This document shows positions 7,186-13,655 of a stretch of DNA of 40,232 nt, one piece after another. A model generated the notes under the pieces. The model was not told the DNA's origin, ran no database searches, and saw nothing but the letters and a program-made list of their open reading frames with translations. The position numbers were made by a program, and so were the translations under genes. Location of the stretch: NCBI RefSeq assembly GCF_008119785.1, contig NZ_VSFA01000066.1, forward strand, positions 1 to 40,232, read 5' to 3'. Each line of letters opens with the position of its first letter. Position 1 is the first letter of the stretch. This DNA is from Micromonospora sp. MP36 (GTDB lineage: Bacteria > Actinomycetota > Actinomycetes > Mycobacteriales > Micromonosporaceae).

Positions 7186-8658
7186 ATGCACTGTCATCGA
7201 CAGATCCGCGCGCCCTGGAACGACGACGGCCGATCGCCCCAGGTCTACGCCCTGGCCGACGCGATGCCTGCTCGGTTCTCAGCGCTCGTCGTGGTCGCGG
7301 CGCTCTCGGGTCTGCGGTGGGGCGAACTGGTCGCGCTGCGCCGTCGGGACATCGACCTCGACGGCGGCACTGTCCGGGTCACCCGCAAGCTCGCTGTGCT
7401 GCGGAGCCAGCTGGACTTCGGGCCGCCCAAGTCTGCTGCTGGGGTCCGGGTCGTCGCCCTGCCAGCCGCCGCCGTGGAGGCCCTGCGGGCGCATCTGGCT
7501 GAGTTCACCGCCGCCGACGCTGACGCCCCGGTCTTCACCGGCGACAAGGGTGCACTGCTGCGATCCGGCAACTTCGGCCGCGGCCAAGTGGACGCGGACG
7601 GTCGCAGCGTTCGGCCTGCCGGCTTCCACTTCCATGACCTGCGGCACACGGGGAACCCCCTCGCCGCAGCCTCTGGCGCGAGCACTCGTGAGCTGATGCA
7701 GCGAATGGGGGGTGCCGGCTACTGGCACGTGGATGGCAAGGCGACGAACGATAAGGAGACGGTGATCTCAACCGAATCTGCCCGACAGGTCGCCGAACAG
7801 TTCCTGCTGCGCGACGAGATCCGGCACGTCTCCGCACGCCGCCAGAATCTGAACGCCGCGCTCGCGTGGGCTGCCGCCCGCTGGGCCGTCGACCAAGCCA
7901 TCGCCTCCCGGGCGACCGTCATCTACGTCGAAGACCTGCGGTCCTTGGAAGCACGGGGCATGGGCGCCACCCTCAACACGCGCCTGTCACAGCAGGTGCG
8001 CGGGCAGATCGTCGACCGGATGCGGCACCTCGCCGCCGAGCACGGTATCGCCGTAGTCACCACGCCTGCCCGGAACACCTCGAAGCACTGCCCGCAGTGC
8101 TTGACCCCGCTACGGCATCGCAAGGCCCCCGACAAGCCGACGGTGGCGGGCTGGAAGTGGGCGATCTGCCCCCACCAGTCCTGCCGTTGGCAGGGCGACC
8201 GCGACCAGGGCGCCTGGCGGCGGATCGCCGCCCGCGGCCTGGCCCATCAGGCAAAGACCGTCATCGATAAGGTCAGCGGGCACATGGTGATCCGCGCCGT
8301 GGTCGACAAACTCGAAGCATCGGCGGTCATCACGAAGACCTGCCGGGTGGACCGGTCGAAGACCGGCCCCACCCGGCGCAAGCCATCACGCCCCGCGCCC
8401 AGGCGACGCAGGGCACCCTCCCCCACCAGGCCTAGTGGCCCGGCGGGTAAGCGTCCGGAGGGACACGCACCAACGGACCGGAGGCTGCCCCGCGCAGCCC
8501 ACCGACACCAGGGCGTGAACACGATCAGCACACCCACCATCGGCCACCAGCCGCGAGGAGCCACGTTGGGCGCAGGATTCCACTTCCACGCCCACGCGAC
8601 ACCACCACGGTGGGAAACGATCCCGGAAACCCAATCCGACTCAGGATCACTAAGCTGA
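7186..8658 (+). pseudogene. In-frame fusion of a tyrosine integrase fragment and the C-terminal half of a TnpB-like protein
   Basis: One open frame of 490 codons joins two mobile-element genes. Residues 1-175 are the middle of a tyrosine recombinase: SGLRWGELVALRRRDID with the first catalytic arginine (R44), then GFHFHDLRHTGN with the H150-x-x-R153 box, ending in STRELMQRMG. The N-terminal core-binding domain and the final His and catalytic Tyr are absent. From about residue 179 the sequence is TnpB/OrfB-like: the RuvC-II glutamate in VIYVEDL (E249), a four-Cys zinc ribbon (C302, C305, C328, C333) and the RuvC-III aspartate in GDRDQGAW (D340). The RuvC-I aspartate and the N-terminal RNA-binding region are missing. 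The last 110 residues are Arg/Pro-rich. Neither half should be catalytic. The likely origin is insertion or deletion joining two elements. The frame being open across the join is notable. Confidence 0.7.
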
Positions 8659-9061
8659 TTAGAGACGCTGGGCAAGACCAGCCCGGTGAGCGATCTGGCG
8701 CATCCACGTCCGCCGCCGCGGCCCCCAACCCGCCGGCACCACCAACCGCACATCCCGAACCGGGCCGCCAGCCACCCGCTCCGCCTCACCGGCGACCCGG
8801 CGCAGCGTCGCAGCCATCGCCTCCACCGCGTCGACACGGATTCGCAATGAACCGGCCCGGCTGGTCCGCGGCCGCCCGCCTTGCCCGCCCCGTCCACACC
8901 TCCCCGTCCGCAGACAGGTAGACACCGCTGGGCAGGTGCGGCACCCCGTCGAAGGGCAGCGGGGACCAGCTGCCATCAGGCCAGGCCAGAACGGCACCAG
9001 TGCTAGCCGTGCCGCAGTCGATCGCCAGCCGTGCCTCCCCCGCCCGCATACGCATAGTCAA
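8656..9061 (-). pseudogene. Hsp70-like ATPase, 5' fragment, frameshifted and truncated
   Basis: The first frame encodes RLAIDCGTASTGAVLAWPDG, the phosphate-1 loop of actin/Hsp70 ATPases, followed by FDGVPHLPSGVYLSADGEVW. After FIANP the reading continues only in another frame, as VDAVEAMAATLRRVAGEAERV and RLVVPAGWGPRRRTWM, the next parts of the Hsp70 ATPase subdomain. The shift lies near 8830. The coding signal stops near 8656, where the oppositely oriented TnpB-like frame ends, so the remaining several hundred residues were lost there. An intact member would be an actinobacterial Hsp70 family protein of unknown client. Confidence 0.7.
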
Positions 9062-9215
9062 ACATGAGGATCACACTCTCGTCATCCCGCAGCTACACAC
9101 AGGAACGGATGTGGGGGACGTGAATTCTTCCTCCCACCGGAAACCGTGCAGGGCATTCCTGGCTGCACGGAAACGCGCAGAGGCGATCGACGCTTATGCC
9201 CGGCCACGCGGCGAG

Positions 9216-9899
9216 TCACTCGGCCGAGCGGGCCTGCCGACCGCGCAGCGTGCGGATCCACCCTTGAGCGGTGTGCCGAGGCACGTTGTAGTGGTCGGCG
9301 ACAGCCGCGGCGCTGCCAGCCTGCTGGTAGACCGACTCGAGATCGTCCGGCGACCGCCGGTACACGCGACCCTTAGGCGCCTCACCCTTCGGGGTTTGCC
9401 TTCTGGCCTTCCGCCCCGCGGTCGTGGCCTTGGCACCGGTCGCGGCTTTCCGCCCAGCGGCCCGGGTCGCGCCGGCCGTCGAGGCATTCACCCGTGTCGT
9501 CTGCTTCGGAACAGCGGCTTCGGCCGCCTCGCCCTTCGTGGGGGTAGTCGTCGCCGGCTCATCAACAGTGGGCGTGGTGGCGTCGACGGCCTGGGTTGCC
9601 TTCGTGCCGGCGGTGGGCTCCTCGTCGTCAGCGGCTAGATGTGCCGAATCGGCAGGGTCGTCGGCCGCGGCAGCTGGTGGCACGGTTATCGCCTGCTGCC
9701 CGCCGACGGCAGGGGTGACCGCCTTCAGCAGCAGATCCAGATCGACCGCGGGAATCTGTCCCGCAGTCAACCCGTCCCCTTCACCGGCGCGTACCAGCAA
9801 TTCGACGATCCGCGCGGTCGTGCCCTCCAACTCGACCGTCAGTGTCGTGGTCGCTCGACTCGGATCGTCCGCGGCGATGGTGATCGTGTAGGAACTCAC
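9216..9899 (-). CDS. Low-complexity protein with C-terminal helix-turn-helix
   Basis: A 227-residue protein in three parts. Residues 1-75 are a small beta-rich domain beginning SYTITIAADDPSRATTTLTV and containing IVELLVRAGEGDGLTAGQIP. Residues about 75-180 are a Thr/Ala/Lys-rich, first acidic then basic linker resembling histone H1-like tails. Residues about 182-222 form a homeodomain-like helix-turn-helix: RRSPDDLESVYQQAGSAAAVADHYNVPRHTAQGWIRTL. Such a basic tail plus HTH suggests a nucleoid- or site-binding protein. It starts at GTG with an excellent GGAGGT site 5 bases upstream, and the upstream gap contains two inverted repeats. I recognise the architecture as recurring in Micromonosporaceae-type genomes but know no function. 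Confidence 0.75.
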   Translation of the reverse strand: MSSYTITIAADDPSRATTTLTVELEGTTARIVELLVRAGEGDGLTAGQIPAVDLDLLLKAVTPAVGGQQAITVPPAAAADDPADSAHLAADDEEPTAGTKATQAVDATTPTVDEPATTTPTKGEAAEAAVPKQTTRVNASTAGATRAAGRKAATGAKATTAGRKARRQTPKGEAPKGRVYRRSPDDLESVYQQAGSAAAVADHYNVPRHTAQGWIRTLRGRQARSAE

Positions 9900-9924
9900 G
9901 GCTTACCTCCAACACAAAGCAGGG

Positions 9925-9967
9925 CCCTGTCACCGTCCGCTCGGACCACCCGGGAAACGTGACAGGG
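9925..9967. promoter_or_regulatory. Inverted repeat upstream of the HTH protein gene
   Basis: CCCTGTCAC (9925-9933) and GTGACAGGG (9959-9967) are perfect 9-base inverted arms with a 25-base spacer, 26 bases upstream of the GTG start on the minus strand. It could be a dimer-binding site, perhaps for the HTH protein itself, or a 5' leader hairpin. Confidence 0.4.
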
Positions 9968-9979
9968 GACTTCGGCTTT

Positions 9980-9999
9980 CCCCGATGCAGTCATCGGGG
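9980..9999. promoter_or_regulatory. Perfect hairpin ahead of a short open frame
   Basis: CCCCGAT (9980-9986) and ATCGGGG (9993-9999) form a perfect 7-bp stem with a 6-base loop. It is followed by AAGGAA and, 20 bases after the stem, an ATG. It may be a terminator for a minus-strand transcript or a leader structure for the plus strand. Confidence 0.35.
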
Positions 10000-10019
10000 A
10001 CCAGAAGGAAAGCTATCGC

Positions 10020-10124
10020 ATGCCCATGAGCAGCGATCCGACCCCTCATTCCGAATGCCCGGCGTGGCCTCGACACCGTCGCCCCCGCCGCCGCGTGGCA
10101 CATTCGTCTCCGAGGAAACAATGA
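10020..10124 (+). CDS. Possible 34-residue short ORF
   Basis: ATG with a Shine-Dalgarno-like AAGGAAAG about 9 bases upstream opens a 34-codon Arg/Pro-rich frame that ends 16 bases before the start of the DUF6745-like gene. It has no recognisable domain. It could be a leader peptide of the downstream gene or chance; the good ribosome site is the only support. Confidence 0.25.
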   Translation: MPMSSDPTPHSECPAWPRHRRPRRRVAHSSPRKQ

Positions 10125-10140
10125 ATCTCTCGACCACCCG

Positions 10141-11055
10141 ATGTCTCCCGAAGCACAAGCTGTTGCGAGAAGGTGGACGCAAACCGCAATGGCATGCGGG
10201 CCTGCCGACCGGGACCGCGACGAGGCCGCCGCTCGTCTCGCCTACCGCGCGGCCGGCCATCCCGAACCTTCCTGCTTCATCTGGAGTGCGGCACCTTCCG
10301 GCGCAATCGACCAGGTACTATGTCTCATCGATGATGGACACACAGCGCTGGTCAAGGCAGTCCGGCCCGGAAACCTCAGCTGATCGCTGTCAACGGCCCG
10401 CACCCCGACGTGGCAGCAGACCAGCGACCTCGACCAGTTCCGGGCCTTCGGGGACTTCCACGAGTTCTTTGAGTGGAAGGGCTACTACGGCGAACAGCGC
10501 TACGACGGCGTCGAAGCACGTTACGACCTGATAGAGCGGCCCTACCGCTGCAACCCGGTCACCGAGCCAGAACGGGCCGCACTCAACCCGGTACTGCGCG
10601 CCGTCCGGAAGTTCTACGACCTGGTGCACTGCCCGATCTGGGCCACTCTCGACGGGCGAGCGACCGAGCTCTACACCATGCAGCCGGCCTGGTGCTGGGA
10701 GGACGAACACGGTTTCGTCGACCAGGACGATGAGGGGCATGCTGTCATCCGCCACAGCCTCGGTCACGACGACCGGTTCTTCGAGACCGCCTGGAACTAC
10801 TTCCCCGATTGGATCCTGCTCGCCACCATCGGCACCTACCCGGCCCTGCTCGCCCCCGCACCTGGCCGGGCATGGGGAGGGTGCCGAGAGGTGGCGTTGA
10901 CGGCCGGGCAGTGGTGGCCGTTCGAGGACGTCGCCGTCATGGGCGAACGGTCCAGCGTCCTGCGTGTCAACGCGCAGGGGCAACTGCACGCCGACGGCGA
11001 ACCCGCCGTCCTCTGGCCGGATGGCAGCCAGGTGTGGGCGCAAGAAGGGCCGTAA
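10141..11055 (+). pseudogene. DUF6745-like gene interrupted by a TGA stop
   Basis: The first 80 codons match my memory of the start of DUF6745 proteins (ADRDRDEAAARLAYRAAGHPEP, then SGAIDQVLCLIDDG). A TGA at 10381-10383 stops the frame. Coding-like sequence then resumes in the same frame (LDQFRAFGDFHEFFEWKGYYGEQ, then DRFFETAWNYFPDWILLATIG) and ends with a DUF6745-like tail: REVALTAGQWWPFEDVAVM, then LHADGEPAVLWPDG. The middle of about 135 residues does not look like the usual DUF6745 middle, so a rearrangement is possible. Alternatively there are two small genes, the second starting at an internal GTG (10624). The family has no known function. Confidence 0.5.
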
Positions 11056-11394
11056 TCGAGACACGCTGACCATCAACGGGCAACAGCGGGGCGCTGGTGG
11101 GTGTGGGTGCCGAGGCGAGTCTGGCCGGGGCGGCGGCCGGTCCGGGTGGCCTGCGCCTATGTTTCCGATACGGGGCGGCGACGGGACAGCCGGCAGGCTC
11201 CGCCTTCGGAAGGCAACGACGCTTGTCGATGTGAGGGGGTGGCGAGGTCGGGTCAACAGCAGCGCGAGTTATTAGATATCAGGCGCAACCGGCGCTCACG
11301 GGCTGTAGTGAATAAACGACATGATGTAGAGGGATCAGACTAATTCGGAAAGAAAGGTTTTGCCGGCTGCAAACCGACACTAGACTGCCCACCC
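11056..11394. other. Intergenic region before the proline-rich membrane protein
   Basis: About 340 bases. The first 200 are G-rich with no convincing gene. The last 120 become A/T-richer than anything nearby (around 11270-11360) and end in a promoter: TAGACT at 11381-11386, 8 bases before the ATG of the next gene, with a TTGCCG-like word about 15 bases further upstream. This implies a leaderless transcript. Confidence 0.4.
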
Positions 11395-11952
11395 ATGTCG
11401 TACAGCAACTACGACCCCGACGACCACCAACACCGGCTCCGCCCCCAACCCGCGGCGCCCTCGACCCAGCCCACGGCGCGGATCGCGTACGTGGACGTGC
11501 ATCACGACAGCGACCCGCCGTACACCCCACCCGCGGCGGCCTACGTCCAGCCCCCGGCACCGCCGTACCCGGCGCCAGCGGCTGCCTACGCGCAAACCCC
11601 TGCGTCGCCGTACGCCCCATCTGCCTACACGCCGCCGCACCACCCGGCCCCGCCGGCGCCCGGACAGCGGCACCCAAGAAACACCGCTACCATCGTCGCC
11701 CGCTTCACGGTCGGTGTGACCAGCGGCGTGGCTTTCATCTTCGCCTTGCACATATTCTTTTCCTTGGCGAAGGCAAATCAAAGCAACGGCTTCGTGGAAT
11801 TCGTGTACGTGCTGGCCAAAGTGTTCGTACTAGGGTTCGGTGACGTTTTCACGCCGAACGACGCCAAGGTAGGGCTCGTTCTCAACTACGGACTCGCTGC
11901 CCTGGTGTACCTGGTTGTAGGTCGGCTGATCGCCCGGGCGCTCCGACAGTAG
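11395..11952 (+). CDS. Proline-rich membrane protein, function unknown
   Basis: A 185-residue protein. Residues 1-95 are disordered and rich in Pro, Tyr and Ala, with repeated blocks of the type PPAPPYPAPAAAYAQTP, typical of cytoplasmic tails of actinobacterial membrane proteins. Two transmembrane helices follow: FTVGVTSGVAFIFALHIFFSL (about 102-122) and, after a short external loop, LNYGLAALVYLVVGRLIARAL at the C-terminus. A third hydrophobic segment, FVYVLAKVFVLGF, lies between them. There is no catalytic motif. It lies upstream of the gas vesicle island in the same direction, separated by a 155-bp inverted-repeat element and the divergent small gene, so it is not in the gvp operon. Confidence 0.7.
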   Translation: MSYSNYDPDDHQHRLRPQPAAPSTQPTARIAYVDVHHDSDPPYTPPAAAYVQPPAPPYPAPAAAYAQTPASPYAPSAYTPPHHPAPPAPGQRHPRNTATIVARFTVGVTSGVAFIFALHIFFSLAKANQSNGFVEFVYVLAKVFVLGFGDVFTPNDAKVGLVLNYGLAALVYLVVGRLIARALRQ

Positions 11953-11973
11953 CTGCCGACAAGCTTGGGGCAC

Positions 11974-12128
11974 CTAGTAGGCATGAAGCGGCCGGCTGGC
12001 CGGTGGGCGGTGGTGGACTGATCGGTCGCGGTGAGGGTATGGCCGTGGCCCTTGGCCACGTCCAACCCGGATCGGGCCGTCCACCTGCATCCTGCTGTTC
12101 GTGGAGCTGGCCGCTTCATGCTGACTAG
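11974..12128. repeat. 155-bp element bounded by 24-bp imperfect inverted repeats
   Basis: The left end reads CTAGT, two bases, GCATGAAGCGGCC, one base, GCT (11974-11997). The right end is its reverse complement with the same spacing (12105-12128), giving 21 of 24 matching positions. The 107 bases between contain no intact gene. One minus-strand frame reads GLDVAKGHGHTLTATD, faintly like the start of an IS110-type DEDD transposase. It is either a miniature non-autonomous element or a decayed insertion sequence. Confidence 0.5.
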
Positions 12129-12185
12129 TCTTCGCGGGGCCGCCCGGCCTTGCGGTACCGGCCATCAGAACTGCAGCCGGCGCGG

Positions 12186-12524
12186 TCAGCCTCGCTGGCC
12201 GGACAGGTTCGTCAGGTGTCCGAGGCGCGCGAGCAGCGTGGGGCTCGGGTATTTCGAATCGAACACCTTATCTACCAGTACGGCGATGTAGTCGGCATAC
12301 AGCTCCGGTGGCAGCCCGCTTTCGATCGTGTCGAGCATCGTCGGGCTGGGGTATCGGTCGTTACTGACCTTGCCGATGAGTTCTCCGTAGAAGTCGAGCC
12401 GGTTCTGCCACACGTCGGACAGGATGCTCTGCAGCCGGGTCCACTGCTGATCATCGTGGTGCTGGTCTCGGTCGGGTCGGTCTTGCACGTTCGTCATCCT
12501 CGCTTCGCCTTGGCTGCCGGCCAC
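12186..12524 (-). CDS. Small protein divergent from gvpO, with an internal duplicated motif
   Basis: The start is decided by the ribosome site: GAGGAGG lies 5 bases before a GTG, giving 112 residues, although an upstream frame is open. After an Asp/Arg-rich head the protein is helical: QWTRLQSILSDVWQNRLDFY, then a segment present twice, GKVSNDRYPSPTMLDTI and, about 22 residues later, DKVFDSKYPSPTLLARL (shared KV, D, YPSPT, L). I do not recognise the family. It faces away from gvpO across a 217-bp gap with promoter-like sequences pointing both ways, so co-regulation with the gas vesicle genes is a reasonable guess. It has no membrane segment or signal peptide. Confidence 0.6.
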   Translation of the reverse strand: MAGSQGEARMTNVQDRPDRDQHHDDQQWTRLQSILSDVWQNRLDFYGELIGKVSNDRYPSPTMLDTIESGLPPELYADYIAVLVDKVFDSKYPSPTLLARLGHLTNLSGQRG

Positions 12525-12599
12525 GATTGCCTCCTCACCTGAGAGTCCGGGGTTGTCTGACGGACTTCGAATGCTGTTGTCCGGTGACCACAGATGTTC

Positions 12600-12606
12600 G
12601 GTACCC
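12600..12606 (-). promoter_or_regulatory. Possible sigma-B-type -10 for the small divergent gene
   Basis: On the minus strand the sequence reads GGGTACC, preceded 15 bases earlier by GCGT. This fits the loose actinobacterial sigma-B/sigma-F pattern GNNT-N14-16-GGGTA. It lies about 75 bases before the GTG of the small gene. Such short patterns are weak evidence on their own. Confidence 0.3.
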
Positions 12607-12704
12607 ACGATCAGGGCCGGTACGCAGCGCTTGACGCAATCAGCCGGCGCACGGCTGGGGGCGGATGCCCGGCGCCCACCATCGTGGACAGAGGGCGTGA
12701 AGAA

Positions 12705-12730
12705 GTTTTCACCCGCCGTCACCGGGGGTA
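12705..12730 (+). promoter_or_regulatory. Sigma-B/sigma-F-like promoter of the gas vesicle operon
   Basis: GTTTT (12705-12709), a 16-base spacer, then GGGTA (12726-12730) match the general stress sigma factor pattern of actinobacteria. The initiation point would fall a few bases before the gvpO ATG at 12742, giving a nearly leaderless message. Stress control of gas vesicle genes is known in Streptomyces; here it is inferred. Confidence 0.4.
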
Positions 12731-12741
12731 GAGGGCTCTTC

Positions 12742-13185
12742 ATGACGGCAGATCCGGAGGTTCAAAAGGACCGTGTACGCCCGCGGTCCGACGACGGCGA
12801 TGACCGGGGCCGGTCCGATCGCGACCCCGATTCCGGGCGTGACCATCGAGAGGGTCAGTCCGACAGGGACGCTGCTCAGGACCGGTCTGGAGATGATGAC
12901 CGCGATCGGAGCGAGTCTGACTCGCGCCGCGTTGGCCTGATGGGCGCCGCGCGGGCTGCGCTGCGCGAGTTTGAGGAGTTGACTGGTCTAGCCCCGGAGG
13001 GCATCACCGGGGCTCGGCCGCAGGACGACGGCTGGTCCTTCCTCCTCGACGTCACCGAGCTGGATCGGATCCCCGCGACCAGCAGTGTGATGGCGACCTA
13101 CCGGGTGGACGCTGACCAGGAGGGCCGGATTCTCCAGTACGAGAGGCTGCGGCGGTTCCATCGCAGCGCCACGGATCAGACATGA
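12742..13185 (+). CDS. gvpO: Gas vesicle protein GvpO
   Basis: A 147-residue protein and first gene of the gas vesicle operon. Residues 1-65 are an extremely charged, disordered Asp/Arg/Ser head. The conserved GvpO domain follows: MGAARAALREFEELTGLAPEGITG, then DGWSFLLDVTELDRIPATSSVMATYRV and the C-terminal QYERLRRFHRS. GvpO is an accessory protein required for gas vesicle formation in several archaea and found at the head of Streptomyces gvp operons; its biochemical role is unclear. The ATG is 11 bases downstream of a sigma-B-like -10. The stop codon overlaps the start of the next gene (ATGA), showing translational coupling. Confidence 0.9.
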   Translation: MTADPEVQKDRVRPRSDDGDDRGRSDRDPDSGRDHREGQSDRDAAQDRSGDDDRDRSESDSRRVGLMGAARAALREFEELTGLAPEGITGARPQDDGWSFLLDVTELDRIPATSSVMATYRVDADQEGRILQYERLRRFHRSATDQT

Positions 13186-13655
13186 CGGGAGACCAGGTGG
13201 CTCCCCGCTCGCGTTACGCCCAGCCCGCTTCGGACTCTTTGGCGGACGTCTTGGAGCGGGTCCTCGACCGTGGCGTGGTCATCGTCGGCGACATCGTCGT
13301 GGGCGTGCTCGACATCGAGCTGCTGACGTTGAAGGTGCGGCTGCTCGTCGCGTCCGTAGACACGGCCCGGCAGATGGGCATCGACTGGTGGCTACATGAT
13401 CCTTTCCTGAACTCGCAGGCCGCCCAAGTCGAGACCGACCGGAAGGTCGCGACGAGCGCGGGCCAGCGGGAGGAGATCGACGCCGATCAGGCGGGGGAGA
13501 AGGGGGATCAGGCGCGGCCGACCTCTCCGACGGCGGTGGGCAGCGGACGCGATGGCGGTGACGGGTCGATCGAGCAGTTGCGGGCGGAGAACGAGGCGCT
13601 GCGCGAGCGCCTGGCCGAGATCGAGCGGCGCATGGGGTCGGGGGCCGCGGGATGA
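13182..13655 (+). CDS. gvpJ: GvpA-family protein, GvpJ type, with coiled-coil tail
   Basis: A 157-residue protein whose residues 15-85 are the GvpA/J/M fold: SLADVLERVLDRGVVIVGDIVVGVLDIELLTLKVRLLVASVDTARQ. The following GIDWWLHDPFL is, as I know the family, typical of GvpJ and absent from GvpA. GvpJ is a minor shell homologue thought to act in nucleation or capping. After it comes an unusual extension of about 60 residues, ending in a coiled coil (IEQLRAENEALRERLAEIERRM) that could mediate oligomerisation. It is coupled on both sides by 4-base overlaps, to gvpO and to gvpF/L. Confidence 0.85.
   Translation: MTGDQVAPRSRYAQPASDSLADVLERVLDRGVVIVGDIVVGVLDIELLTLKVRLLVASVDTARQMGIDWWLHDPFLNSQAAQVETDRKVATSAGQREEIDADQAGEKGDQARPTSPTAVGSGRDGGDGSIEQLRAENEALRERLAEIERRMGSGAAG

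Noticed and set aside
10381..10383. TGA as selenocysteine or programmed readthrough in the DUF6745-like gene
   Set aside because: No selenocysteine-type hairpin seen just after the TGA, no known selenoprotein in this family, and the sequence beyond differs from the usual family middle. Ordinary decay is simpler.
12505..12741. gvpG or another gvp gene hidden upstream of gvpO
   Set aside because: The gap shows only promoter-like sequence and the leader of the divergent gene. No frame resembles GvpG, and the long frame starting at 12553 adds residues unlike GvpO.
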